Below, in pieces: positions 44,301 through 55,055 of a stretch of DNA of 64,000 bases. Under the pieces are notes generated by a model. The model searched no databases, was not told the DNA's origin, and saw nothing but the letters and a program-made list of their open reading frames with translations. The position numbers and the translations under genes were made by a program. This stretch comes from Stenocarpella maydis (Eukaryota; Ascomycota; Sordariomycetes; Diaporthales; Diaporthaceae): NCBI GenBank assembly GCA_002270565.1, contig NQMI01000154.1, positions 41,795 to 105,794 of the forward strand. Direction: 5' to 3'. Numbering within the stretch: the stretch's first letter is position 1; the number at the start of each line of letters is the position of its first letter.

Positions 44301-44524
44301 AAGAACTCACGGGCACCTGACCGCTGGGCGCGCCTCGCGTCGGGAGGAACAATAGAGCTCGAAGTGGCCGAAGGAGATGTCCTGTGGGGAATGACGGTCC
44401 GGGAGGTGACGGCGGCTGGAGTGACGGTCCTTGAGTTGTGTGCTCGAGGAGGCGTCAGGTTGGGGTTTGGAGCATGATGGAGGCCAGGCTCTGCCTTGAT
44501 GTGTCTATTCCGGCTGCTGGGCAT
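41381..44524 (-). CDS. Dynamin-like large GTPase (Mx/dynamin superfamily)
   Basis: Four minus-strand exons, 44524-44311, 44215-43192, 43134-42163 and 42110-41381, give 979 residues (introns of 95, 57 and 52 bp, all in phase). An N-terminal disordered region rich in Thr/Pro/Ser precedes the GTPase domain: G1 GDQSSGKSS (about 159-167), G2 Thr in GVCTRCP, G3 DMPG and G4 TKAD. A helical stalk follows (FLAQSLAQEFARNLPDLEKK), then a Ser-rich unstructured insertion (about 42400-42650) and a second helical block to the acidic C-terminus EDAEGEEYYDGD. No pleckstrin-homology domain is visible. Members use GTP to remodel membranes; cytosolic fungal paralogs of the Mx type have unclear targets. The intron 1 acceptor precedes TVATTYAGQL. 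The promoter is to the right of 44524. Confidence 0.88.
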
Positions 44525-46046
44525 GTTGTAGATGATAAGGCAAGTCTGAAGGAGGTCAAGCCAGGCGGGTCATGTATTCGTATGAGAATAGCACAAGAGT
44601 GACTGACTGTCTTGGAGTGAGAGGTTTGGGGAAATTCGGATATGGATTGTCTGGCTGACTGACTGCCTGGCTGTCGTCTGGAGGTCCAAGTGCAAGTGCA
44701 AGTGCAAGCCAAGGAATCTGCGTATGGCGATGGCGACGGGGGCGGTTGAGATGCTCAGCAGACTTGTTTTGTCAAGAATTGGATACCGGAACAAAACGTC
44801 GAGGAGCAAGAGTTGGGAGTCGGAATGCAGAACTGAAAGGGTATCGTATACAGAGTGAAGAAGGAAGATTTCATACAGACACTGAAATGGACGATGAAGT
44901 ATGGATGTGAAGGGGTGAAAGAGCATGAGTGAGCGAGTGAACGAGTGGTGGTCGAGTGAAGCCTGCCAAAGTCTCCGAGAAGCCACAGGAACGGTCAAGA
45001 TGTGTTAGGTGTGTCGCGGGACAGGGGTGGGGTTGCTAACAGAAGCTAGCTGGAGCTGGAGGAAACGCGGTGCAACAGCTTGAGGTCGCAGGTGTGGCAG
45101 GCGCCTGCAAGGGGAGCAAAACTGAGTGGCGGGGGGAACTGGGATGGCACTTCCGGGCAAGAGTGGCCGTCAATGAACAGTAGATGCGGCATACTCGGTA
45201 CACTAGATACGGTACGTACTCGGTAGACTGGCAGATACGGTACGGTAGATGTCTACCCCGTACAATTCACACCATGCCATGCAAATACGGCAGGGCATGG
45301 TGAAGTGTGCTACATGCTATAATAAAGGAGGGGGGGGGGATTAAACACAGACAAGCCACACCATGCAGTAGTACTTATATCCCGATATTGAATATTAAAA
45401 GGATGCAAGCCCAAAGGTGGTCATCAGACAAAAACCCATTCTCTCTTCCCACCCTTGACGGGCCCAGTGTTTGGCATGAAAGAAAAGATATCAAGAAAGT
45501 GGGGCAAAGCAAAAGACAATCAGAAGCGAGTCAATATGGGGGACCCAGGACATGGCACAGATGAGGGTGGCTGCTGGGATGCAACCGACATTGGCAGTCA
45601 GGCAGTCCGGAATATGCATGGGCTGCAAAGTGATACGAGACGTCGTCCCGGTGGTCGAGGTCGTATGTACTCAGGGCAGAAAAAAGAAAGGCGACGTTGT
45701 CATAGTGCTGCAGTACGTTATTAAACCTAAATGCCGGAGGCAGTCCAGGTTCTGAGGGTCCTGGGGTCCAGCCCACCACAACCAAGGTCACACCAAGACC
45801 GAGACCACGGCAGGCAGGATTCCACATCTGGACAGCAACATCATCCGCCCTCTGTTGACCCAGGGCAACTGAACACAACACCAACCACCCTCACCCTCAC
45901 CTTCACCACGGCCTCTTCTCTCTCTCTTCTTCTCCTTTCTTCTCCAACATCCACGCACACACCCCCCATCTCTGGTCAGAACCAGTCCCTCCCCTCCACT
46001 CCTCCTGCCTGGGTCTGATATAGCCTCCAACACCCACCCACCCGCC
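44525..46046. promoter_or_regulatory. Divergent promoter region of the dynamin-like and GMPPA genes
   Basis: A 1.5-kb gap between divergent genes. It contains a tandem hexamer (three copies of AAGTGC within 44690-44710), a cluster of GGTAC/CGGTA words at about 45190-45262, a G9 run near 45332 and a pyrimidine-rich leader just before 46047, typical of a fungal 5' UTR. A palindromic-looking CATGCCATGC...GGGCATGG element lies at 45273-45301. Confidence 0.45.
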
Positions 46047-47653
46047 ATGGCCTCCCTCCAGATCCCCCACCGGCCACGGCCCAACAGCGACCACCACGGC
46101 GCAACCAAGGCAGTAATACTGGTCAGTCCCCCAAGTCAAGACCCTCCAGCCTGGCGCACCAGATTGCAATACTGACAATCCCCCTGCCTGCAGGTTGGTG
46201 GCGCATCTCGAGGAACCCGTTTCCGACCTCTCTCCCTCGACGTCCCCAAGGTTCGTCCGTTCCTCCATCTGCATACGACCTTCGAGCCGCGACAGATACC
46301 ACGTGCTATACTTCTACATGATGGACTCCTCTGCAGCCTTTGCTGACGGCACCACCCACAGCCCCTCTTCGACGTCGCAGGCCACCCCATCATCCACCAC
46401 TGCCTGTCTGCCATCTCCAAGGTCCCCTCCATACACGAGGTCTACCTTATCGGCTACTACGACGAGTCCGTCTTCCGCGACTTCATCAAGGATGCCGCCT
46501 CCGACTTCCCAAACCTCTCCGTCAAGTACCTGCGCGAGTACCAGGCCCTGGGCACCGCCGGCGGCCTCTACCACTTCCGCGACGCCATCCTCAAGGGGAA
46601 GCCAGAGCGCCTCTTCGTTCTCAACTCGGACGTCTGCTGCTCCTTCCCCCTGAACGAGATGCTCAAGCTCTTCACCGAGAAGTACGCCGAGGCCGTCATC
46701 CTCGGCACCCGTGTCAGCGCAGACGCCGCCACAAACTTTGGCTGCATTGTTAGCGACAACCACACCAAGCGCGTCCTGCACTACGTCGAGAAGCCAGAGG
46801 GCCACATCTCGAACCTCATCAACTGCGGCGTCTACCTCTTCAGCACAGACGTCATTTTCCCCTCCATCAAGAGCGCCATCAAGCGCCGCGCCGACCGCCC
46901 GCGCCTCGCCAGCTACCCCAGCAACGAGAACCTCGAGAGCTCCTTCGTCCTCGACCAGGACGACGACGACGACGAGAGCAAGAGCCAGATCATCCGCCTC
47001 GAGCAGGACATCCTCAGCGACATGGCAGACAGCAAGCAGTTCTTTGTGTACGAGACAAAGGACTTCTGGCGCCAGATCAAGACGGCAGGCTCCGCCGTCC
47101 CCGCCAACGCCCTCTACCTGCAGCAGGCCCGCCAGAATGCCTCCAAGGAGCTCGCAGAGCCCTCGGCCAACATCATACCCCCGGTCTTCATCCACCCCCT
47201 CGCCCACGTCGACCCCACCGCCAAGCTCGGTCCCAACGTCTCGGTCGGGCCCCGCGCCACCATCGGCCGTGGCGTTCGCGTTAAGGAGTCCATCGTCCTC
47301 GAGGACGCCGAGATCAAACACGACGCCTGTGTCATGTACTCCATCGTCGGCTGGGGCTGCAAGGTCGGCGCCTGGGCCCGTGTCGAGGGCACCCCGCTGC
47401 CCCTGGCCAGCCACTCCACCAGCATCGTCAAGAACGGCGTCAAGGTCCAGTCCGTCACCATCCTCGGCAAGGAGTGCAGCGTCCGCGACGAGATCCGCGT
47501 GCAGAACTGTGTCTGCTTGCCTTACAAGGAGCTGAAGCGGGTGAGCAGTAGTCCCATCTCCATGTCCCGCGCTGGGCTGCGCTGGTCCTGCGGGTAGTCG
47601 ACAGCCTTGCTAACCCCGCTGTACAGGATGTGTCGAGCGAGGTAATAATGTGA
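46047..47653 (+). CDS. GMPPA: GMPPA-type mannose-1-phosphate guanylyltransferase alpha-like protein
   Basis: Four exons, 46047-46121, 46194-46250, 46362-47540 and 47627-47653, give 445 residues. The last exon encodes just DVSSEVIM. The nucleotidyltransferase signature is ILVGGASRGTRFRPLSLDVP then KPLF, followed by EYQALGTAGGLYHFRD, FVLNSDVC and EKPEGHISNLINCGVYLFS. The C-terminal half is a left-handed beta helix of hexapeptide repeats (HPLAHVDPTAKLGPNVSVGP, IVGWGCKVGAWARVEGTP). Order and motifs match human GMPPA rather than the catalytic GMPPB/Psa1, because the active-site loop is GGASRGTRFRP. GMPPA binds GDP-mannose and regulates GDP-mannose synthesis, the donor for glycosylation and cell-wall mannan. 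The three introns have consensus splice sites. Confidence 0.9.
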
Positions 47654-48203
47654 AAGGCGATGACTCTTGCGGTCGGGAAAGGGAATTGAAAAGCGATGCT
47701 AATGATACCATCTTTGCTGTTCGTTTCTGGCGACTGTCGCTCTGTTGTGCAGCTGCCGTCTCTGGTACGCCACCGATCTGCGAGGACAGAAAGACCAAGA
47801 CGAAACAGACAATGTCGCCTGAATACATAAACAATTCAAATGGCATGCTTCTGGACTTGGAGCAAGGCATCCAATTATGAAGATTGACACTACCTGACGG
47901 CCACACGCGTGCATATAATGACACGTTTACGGATGATTTGTTCACCTGAGGTCCCTCAGAAACTATCACCCCGGTGGGCTGGGGAAGACGCCTGCAAGAC
48001 CATCGAAAAAGCCATCCTACCTAGGTAATTACTCCACAACGTTCAGTCAAGCTATGATCGCGACTGGAGGAAGTGGGTCCCATGATGCATCGCCGCCAAG
48101 AACGCTTCCCGAGGCCAAGGGGGGTTCAGCCTCTGACCCGGCCACTGACTCAGTGCAGGCATCTACGTAAGACCCCGCCCGAGCCGCCTGACGTCAAAAA
48201 AAA
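47654..48203. other. Intergenic, GMPPA to tRNA-His
   Basis: About 0.55 kb. No further coding signal is visible. A seven-base A-run immediately precedes the tRNA. Confidence 0.5.
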
Positions 48204-48300
48204 GTCTGCCTAGTATAGTGGTTAGTACACTTCGTTGTGGTCTTCTACAGAAGAACTCATTCGGTCCGAAGAAACCCATGTTCGATTCATGGGGCAGACA
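48204..48300 (+). tRNA. trnH-GUG: tRNA-His (GTG anticodon) with intron
   Basis: The acceptor GTCTGCC (48204-48210) pairs fully with GGCAGAC (48293-48299), leaving discriminator A at 48300. The D-arm is GTAT-AGTGGTTA-GTAC. The anticodon stem CTTCG pairs with CGAAG around a loop beginning TTGTGG, giving GTG. The T-arm is CCATG-TTCGATT-CATGG. About 24 bases between the loop and the 3' anticodon strand form an intron at the canonical position after base 37. The extra 5' G of mature tRNA-His would be added after transcription. Confidence 0.9.
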
Positions 48301-48790
48301 TTGCTTTGTGTTTTTCATGGCATGTTGATCTTGTACTTTTTTTATTCTTTAAATGATCGCTCGGCCTCTCTCTCCCCGCTCGAGAAGCCTGACTGGAGTC
48401 CAGCAGACGCCATCAGTGGGACTACGTATAAATTTGTTCTGCCGTTGCTGCATATAAGCGCACACAACATGCCACTAAATTTCGACGGGCTTTGATACAT
48501 GCAACTATCGTGTCATAGGTCTTGCGTTCCGCCTGGAACTTGGTTGAGGTAGTATGACCTATGGAGATGAAACAGTCTAGTGCATTTCGTTTGATTGCCT
48601 GTGAGGAAGGAGGTCTTCCATGGAGGAACAAGCTCTCCGGGAGGGAGAGGCTCTAGAGAGGAGGGGTAGGAAGGGTAAGAAGAAGAGGGAGGAAAGGTAG
48701 GAAGGAAACCCCTCTCAACTCTCATTCCCAACACTTGTCTAATGTTTCTATAGATCTGGTACTGGGGGTGTTGCCCCTTGCAAGCTCGGG
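48301..48790. other. Intergenic, tRNA to amidase
   Basis: About 0.5 kb. A T-run lies just past the tRNA (48339-48346, a plausible RNA polymerase III stop would be the earlier short T stretches). Purine-rich DNA lies at 48640-48710. No gene is recognised. Confidence 0.45.
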
Positions 48791-50872
48791 TCACTCCCGC
48801 CTGCGCTTGATAACATCAGCCAGCTCCGTCTTGGGAACAATATAAGGTGCGCCCTTCCTCTGCGCAAGTGTCCTTTGTTCGAAATCATAAGCAAGCCCGA
48901 TCAGCGTCTCCTCACTGAACCTCGCGCCCATGAATGCGATTCCAAAGCTGTGTAGGGTCGGTGTCAGCGGATATCACGGTCAAGAATGGGGAAGCATCAA
49001 TGTTGTCACCACGTACGGTATACCGGGTGCCGTCCCTATCAGCTCCCTCCGCGAGCGGACCACGCCCGTCCCGTTCGGGAAGAACCCCAGCGGCACGCTG
49101 ATGATGGGGCTGCCGACGAGCGCAGGGAACGACGACGAGACGCTCGTCAGCGAGACAACCGCATCGAGGTTGTCCCTCTCGAGCGCGCCGAGGATGCCGC
49201 CCGTGCCGCCCACCGCGAGGTTGTTGAGGTGGGCCTCCCAGAACTGCGGGCTGGTGTTGTCGAAGCCCCGCGCGAGGGCCCCGTCCCAGATGCCCGTGTC
49301 GCGGTCCGGCCAGGCCTCGGCGGGGAGGCCCTGGGTGAAGGCCCTCTCGGCGGCCAGGCCCGTGATGTTGTTGGGGTTCTCAGTGAGCTGCCCCAGGTAT
49401 TGCGCTAGGTTGACGACGAAGTCGGCGTCGAGGCCGACGGTCTCGGAGCTCGAGTCGTTGAACCACTGCTCCACCGCCGTGAAGTTGGCGCCCTCGACAA
49501 CGGTGGCCCCCGCGCCGCGGAGGACGTCCAGGGCGGCCTGGAAGGCGGCCAGGTCGGCGCTCGTGCTGGCGTTGGCGATGGTGTCGACCCCGAAGGACGC
49601 GTCCATCAGGTTCCGGGCCACGCCGATGCGCGCGCCGCGCAGGGAGCCCCCGCGGCAGGCCCCGACGTAGTCCGGCAGGGTCCCGTTCCTGAACGGGATG
49701 GCGGACGTGTAGTTGTCGCGGGGGTCCGCGCCCGCGCTGGCCGCGAGGAGATCGGNNNNNNNNNNNNNNNAGGGCGGCCTGGAAGGCGGCCAGGTCGGCG
49801 CTCGTGCTGGCGTTGGCGATGGTGTCGACCCCGAAGGACGCGTCCATCAGGTTCCGGGCCACGCCGATGCGCGCGCCGCGCAGGGAGCCCCCGCGGCAGG
49901 CCCCGACGTAGTCCGGCAGGGTCCCGTTCCTGAACGGGATGGCGGACGTGTAGTTGTCGCGGGGGTCCGCGCCCGCGATGGCCGCGAGGATGTAGGCGGC
50001 GTCCCGGACCGTCCGCGCCATGGGGCCGACGGTGTCCTGGTGCTCCGAGATGGGGATGACCAGGTCCCGCGAGGTCAGCCCCACCGTCGGCTTGATGCCG
50101 ACGAGGTTGTTCACGTCCGCGGGCGACACGATGGAGCCGTCCGTCTCGGTGCCGAGGGCCGCGAGCGCGAGGCCCACCGAGGCGGCCACGCCGCTCCCGC
50201 TCGAGCTCCCGCTCGGGTCCTGGCTCGGGTAGAAGGCGCCGTAGACCTGCCCGCCGTGGGCGCTCCAGCCGTTGGTCGAGTTGGCGGAGCGGTAGTTTGC
50301 CCACTGGCTCAGGTTCGCCTTGCCGAGGATGACGGCGCCGGCCTCGCGCAGCCTGCGGGCGACGTGCGAGTCGCGGGGCGCCCGCGCGCCGACGAGCGAC
50401 AGCGAGCCCGCCGTGTTGTTCATGCGGTCGGCCGTCGCGATGTTGTTCTTGACCAGGACCGGGACCCCGTGCAGCGGGCCCCTGGTCGGGCCGCCGCCCC
50501 TGCGCTCGCCGTCGAGCTGCTCCGCGATGGCGACGGCGTCCGGGTTGATCTCGGTCACCGCGTGCAGCGTGCTGTTCACCTCCAGGATCCTGGCGGTGTA
50601 CGCCCTCACGAGGTCCACGCTCGTGAACGCCCCGCTGGCCAGGCCTTCTGCGAGCTCATCAACCGTGGCCTCGATCAGGGGAGGGATGGTGTATGCCTTT
50701 GGCGTGCGCGCGCCAGCTGCTGGGTTTCTGTCAGCGCTGGGCTTCTGGCTCGCTCTGTCCCGGAGGGCGCACAACCTTCTTTATCACGCACGAGTATACC
50801 CCCGCTCTCCGCAAGAGGGGCCAGGAGCAGCCATTGAATGGCATAGAGGCCCAACGCGTACAGGGACGCCAT
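48791..50872 (-). CDS. Secreted amidase (amidase-signature family), interrupted by an assembly gap
   Basis: Minus-strand exons are 50872-50800, about 50719-49017 and 48947-48791. Exon 1 encodes a signal peptide (LYALGLYAIQWLLLAPLAES). The amidase-signature triad is visible: Lys in VLVKNNIAT, cis-Ser in DPSGSSSGSGVA and nucleophile Ser in ETDGSIVSP. The rest follows the family to FGIAFMGARFSEETLIGLAY and ends ADVIKRRRE. Likely an extracellular or vacuolar hydrolase of amides; substrate unknown. The interior is damaged by assembly: 49530-49755 is a nearly exact copy of 49771-49996 around 15 N, so the encoded protein has a false duplication of about 75 residues. Without the extra copy the frame is continuous. 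The short third exon comes after a 69-bp intron (donor GTACGT). Confidence 0.85.
49530..49996. repeat. 226-bp direct duplication around a 15-N gap (probable misassembly)
   Basis: The bases from 49530 recur from 49771 with identical sequence for about 210 bases, diverging only in the last few before the Ns (GCGCTGGCC against GCGATGGCC). N lies at 49756-49770. Both copies lie inside the amidase coding region and repeat the same peptide. This is the usual result of overlapping contig ends that were not merged. Confidence 0.9.
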
Positions 50873-51639
50873 TGTGGAGGGCCGCGCGGGTTACTGCTGC
50901 TCGTTGTGTGGGACCTCAAGGTCAACGGCGTCCAGGGATCAGCCTCAGACACCGGGACTTGTGTTCCAAAAGGCCTGGATGCCACACGGCCGTGAGAATA
51001 CCTGTGGCGTGCCGCATGGAGGATGATACCATCTTATATGAAACGCCACCGACCTGCTCTCCCAATCCCACCATCATCGCCCTGCGGGCTCGGCAGCAGG
51101 GATGGAAGCCGGGAGGCCCTCATTGCAACAACACTGATAACGCTACCTTATTAGTGCTTCGGGTACAGCCAACACTAGGTTTGGTAGATCCCATCCCGGC
51201 GGGCCCCGATGCTTTACTGGGGGCACTGCCGAGCTTGTAATGCGATCATAGACACGGGAATGTGAGGGGAATATCCACGCACCCTGTAGCTGGCTATTCC
51301 TCATTAGGCAGCTGGCAAAATGTGGTACTGAGGCCCTCACCCATGACACAAAGGGCAACCGTTCCGAGGAAAACATAACGACAGAAATCCGCTGTATGAT
51401 ATACTAGCAATTCATGCTGTTCTTGACACAGGCAGCATCCGGAGCGCCTCGATGTGCCCGCTTGCCCGGCTAAGACAGCTTATCAGACGGCCCTTGTCTT
51501 TCATTTTTTTTTTCTCTGATTATCTTAGCATAATCTTGGCTATTGGTTGCTATAGCTTATATCACACCCAATATGATACTTCAGGAGCAGGCGGCCATCA
51601 GCCGTTCACAGAACTTCTCAGGACCGTCCACTCATCATA
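50873..51639. other. Intergenic upstream of amidase
   Basis: About 0.8 kb at the promoter side of the amidase. Only short ORFs are visible. No function is assigned. Confidence 0.45.
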
Positions 51640-51895
51640 AGCAATTAAACAAGCGGACTAATATAGAGACTTAACCAACCCCCTGCCCCCCCCCCACTCC
51701 CAACCCTGCTCAAAGCTCTAAATGACTACGCCATAGATCCCTTGCTATAGAACACAGGGGGCTACAGAGGGCCTAGAGGACACAGAGGGCTATCGTGGGT
51801 TGGGGCGTACTGCGGGGTAGCTTTTGGCTCACCTTGGCGGTACTTGGAAATAGTCAAAATTTGCTTAAAAACCTTATACTGGGTGGGCGGAAGTC
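51640..51895 (+). repeat. Degenerate dispersed repeat, copy 2
   Basis: Aligns with 27630-27970 in direct orientation (see the terminal block AACCTTATACTGGGTGGGCG at 51873 and the AAGCTCTAAATGAC block at about 51712). This copy is shorter and carries a C-run at about 51681-51691. No coding capacity is seen. Confidence 0.5.
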
Positions 51896-52616
51896 AAAAG
51901 CTGTGGTGGGCGGCTGGTGGCCGCTTGGCAGGGCATATGACTGACAGGGCTCGGCTGAAGCGATATTCTCAATCTAAGTACTAATCCTCGGTCCGCACGC
52001 TCATCGAGATGACCCATGTGAAGTATCAAGCTGCAGAATTCGTGTTCAAAGGACATCCTACCACAATGGACAGCCCGTTATCTTACTGCCTAGCAATGGC
52101 CTAATGGTTTGATCAATCCCACCTGGATGTGGCTAATTCCCAATGCTTATAGCAAGAGACTCGAGAGAGGATACGCAGCAGTAAGCCGTGAAGACTAAAA
52201 CTATAATATGCTATTCATCTAGGATAGTCTATGAATGGGATCTTCGTATAGTTATATATATACGTTAGACGGTTTAAAAAAATTGATTAATTAGAGGCTA
52301 GATAATGTTAGTATGCTGATTGGCCTGTGGGAGAACCCTAACCTGGGGAGCTTGGGGGCTTAGGAAGGGGCCCTCCCTCTGGGCACGTAAAGGTCCCTCC
52401 TCTGGGCTTCTGGAGGGCCCTTTATTTAAGCATACGGAGGTCCCTTTATCTGGGTGCTTGAAGGGCCTTATTGGGTGGTGTGGCGGGGGTTTGTTGGACG
52501 AGTGAGTAGAGTGAGTAATGAAGGGCGTCGAATACATGATGGATAAGAGCCATAATTTGGGTACAAGCAAGTAGGCATGCCGGGTGCATCTCACAGGCGA
52601 GCATCTCTTTACAGAT
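51896..52616. other. Intergenic with minisatellite, downstream of GT71 gene
   Basis: Moderately AT-rich up to about 52310, then the 24-bp minisatellite annotated separately. No gene is seen. Confidence 0.4.
52345..52486 (+). repeat. Minisatellite, about five to six 24-bp units
   Basis: Imperfect tandem units start with GGGCCC or GGTCCC at 52368, 52392, 52415, 52439 and 52463, each 23-24 bases, for example GGGCCCTTTATTTAAGCATA then CGGA. A weaker unit lies at 52345. They lie just after the 3' end of the GT71 gene. Confidence 0.6.
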
Positions 52617-54170
52617 TTAAACGAGATTTAATTCGACGTCTATGATTTGCGCCTCCTCTATCGACCGTCTTATTATCTCCTTCTCCCCATCTGTCAGCCC
52701 CTTGGCCGTCCCGTGTTTCATGCAGGACATGTCTGGCTTGTTCACCCCCTTTTCCCATTCCGCATCCATCATCCAGTGTGTCGGCACCTCGAACTCGTGC
52801 CTGTTGGTAATCTTGTTCTTCAGGAGACCCCCATTATACCAAAGGAGCTTATCAGACTCGTCGGCGTGGGAAATAACAAAACTGCAGACCTTGTCGGATT
52901 GTCCGGGAGGCGTTGTGGTGCCGACAGCCGACGTGGGCTGTGAGTTGTTTCTCCCCCACCCCACAATGCCGCCGTAGTGTTTCTCGAACGCATAGGCCGC
53001 ACCTGTGAGCTCGAACCCGAACCACCATGCCTCCTTGTCCCCGTAGGTCATCTTGTATGTGGTCTCCTCCCGCACGTCCTGCGTGTTCTGCCAGGCAACG
53101 TGTAGGAGGCCGAGCACCACGTCCAGGCGGGACTTGTCGACGACGACCACCCCCGAGTCCTGTTCCTCTGCGTACATGTCGGTCCAGACGAGGCTCTTGC
53201 CGAGGTTGGGACCCTCGCGGACGACCTGGGAGTGCCACCACTGGTGCCGCTCCTTGAAGTCGTACTGCCAGAGCAGCCGGTCGTGGAAGAAGAGGGCCCC
53301 GTTGTCCTGGTAGGCCTTTTGCTCGAGGAGCACGATCGGGTCCTGGAGGAAGACTGCGTCGGCGTCCAGGAGTATGACCTCTGTAAACTTGCTGGCCAAT
53401 GCGGCGAACACCTTGACGGCCCACCCGCCGTGCGTCAGCTTCAGAGTGGTATCATCGAATACCTCCGTCGCGTCGAGAAAGCTGATACCGCCGTGTTCGA
53501 ATCGGCCGGTTGCGGTGTCGGCGGCAGACAGTGACTCCAGCTCTTCCCGCCTCGCCCTCGGGAGGTCGGCGTCTCCGGCATAAACAACCTGTATGGGAAG
53601 TGTTGTCCTGAAGACCCGTCGGAGGCTGACAACCAGGTGGCATGCGAACCGGAATGTCTTGTTCCCCGTGGGGATGACGATACCCCGTGGCTCCGTGAAC
53701 CTCTGCCTCAGGTCTGCCAAGGGCGCGGTGGAAGTGGAATTCTTGACGAGGAAAGGAAACGCGGACGCAGTGACTGCCTCAACTGCGTCCATCACCCGGG
53801 CTGTCTGCGGCCCCGGACCGGCTCCCTCGCCCAGCCGCAGCCATCTCCGCAGGACCCGGAGCCTCCCGCCGAGCTCGCCGAAGCGTCTCGCGTATGGCTT
53901 CTGCAGCGGGTAGTCGATGAAGAACCGCGCAGCGAGCTCGATGAGGTCGGCCTCGGCGTCTGAGACGGGCGGCGGCCTGGCCGGGACCTTCGGTGGGCGA
54001 TGTGTGGTAGCATCCGGCCCGCCGGTAACCAACGTCCGGCTGGTGGGGACGCCAAGGCCGCGGATCGAGCTGGAAGACGTCCAGAAGAGGAATAGAAGTG
54101 CGATTGCCACGAGGTACTGCACTACCAAGGCTCTTCTTGAGAACTTGAACTGCACAGCCTTGAAAAACAT
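52617..54170 (-). CDS. MNN1-type alpha-1,3-mannosyltransferase (GT71), type II Golgi protein
   Basis: A single uninterrupted frame that starts at 54302 in the longest reading. I prefer the Met at 54170 (MFFKAVQFKFSRRALVVQYL), because it gives a classic short basic cytoplasmic tail before the signal anchor LVVQYLVAIALLFLFW; upstream codons come from an A-rich leader. That gives 517 residues. The catalytic domain shows RGIVIPTG, RFACHLVVSLRRV, LPIQVVYAGDADL, GGWAVKVFAALASKF, the DxD-type metal site LLDADAVFLQDP, LFFHDRLLW and EAWWFGFELTG. These match the Mnn1/Mnt family, which extends mannan outer chains in the Golgi using GDP-mannose. The substrate thus connects to the GMPPA gene about 5 kb away. 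No intron is evident. Confidence 0.88.
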   Translation of the reverse strand: MFFKAVQFKFSRRALVVQYLVAIALLFLFWTSSSSIRGLGVPTSRTLVTGGPDATTHRPPKVPARPPPVSDAEADLIELAARFFIDYPLQKPYARRFGELGGRLRVLRRWLRLGEGAGPGPQTARVMDAVEAVTASAFPFLVKNSTSTAPLADLRQRFTEPRGIVIPTGNKTFRFACHLVVSLRRVFRTTLPIQVVYAGDADLPRARREELESLSAADTATGRFEHGGISFLDATEVFDDTTLKLTHGGWAVKVFAALASKFTEVILLDADAVFLQDPIVLLEQKAYQDNGALFFHDRLLWQYDFKERHQWWHSQVVREGPNLGKSLVWTDMYAEEQDSGVVVVDKSRLDVVLGLLHVAWQNTQDVREETTYKMTYGDKEAWWFGFELTGAAYAFEKHYGGIVGWGRNNSQPTSAVGTTTPPGQSDKVCSFVISHADESDKLLWYNGGLLKNKITNRHEFEVPTHWMMDAEWEKGVNKPDMSCMKHGTAKGLTDGEKEIIRRSIEEAQIIDVELNLV

Positions 54171-54302
54171 GGCTCCGTTGCCAAGCACATCAGCAATCGC
54201 CATGACCAAGAGCATCACGAGGTTCAAGAATTGTTCTGTTCCTTTTTTTTTTTTTTTTTCCTTTCTCCCCCTGGCTCGGATTATCCGCCCAAGTAAACAC
54301 AA

Positions 54303-55055
54303 GCCAGAACGCGTAATCAGGCGCCGGAATAGCCGTCTCTTCAGTCGGCTCAGCTAGCTGACGACTACGTGCGCCTCTCGCCCCTGTGCGCCCCACTCAC
54401 ACATGTGTATCCGTGGCTACAATTGCCCTCAACTGGCTATGATCTTGTTAGTTCGGTTTTGGAATCCGCTCATCCTTGTGATTAGGCCAGACCAGGTTGC
54501 CTACATGGCTGACTTATAAATAGCTCTTTCTTATAGTGTAGATATTTCTGGGGTACAAGCCCCGGAACTTCTTTGGCCATGGTTCCAGAGCAAACCCAAG
54601 TCTGGGTTACATTGCTCGGTCCGCTTCGGCCCAGGCTCAGATCGTCAGGCTGTCTGGCAGAGAGGTTCTCCACCCCATCCCGGGTCCACCTTGTGGACAT
54701 CCTGCGCCTCCGACCCTGCTGGCGTCCAATCATGAGCCTCGAGGAAAGAATAGCACTCCCCAAATCCTACCCATCTTCCTCAGCCTAGCTTGCTGTACCT
54801 GAGGATGAAGGTGGGCGGGGATTTTGAAGCTTGAATGGAGGACCCGTCTTGGGTCACATCGGTGGTCAAAATGCCGAGGCCGAGCCTCGCAGCGGTTCGT
54901 GTTGGCACCTCACGTGCGTGTCTTGATATGGACTCTATTAAATACATAGTAAGTATTATGGGACGACACATCTGAACACAAACTGCTGTTCACACGAAAA
55001 ACATCGAAGCCCGCGTTGCAGCTTGGAGCTTCCGGTACCTAACTTTATCCCCAGC
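54303..55055. other. Divergent intergenic region, GT71 and GH79 promoters
   Basis: The gap contains the T/A tract at 54243-54260 near the GT71 start and no gene signal. The GH79 leader is at the right end. Confidence 0.5.

Noticed and set aside
46314..47535. Long ORFs in other frames over the GMPPA gene (for example 46711-47535 plus and 46314-47414 minus)
   Set aside because: Shadows of the GMPPA coding region with low-complexity products.
49713..50837. 374-codon plus-strand ORF
   Set aside because: Antisense of the amidase and crosses the N gap.
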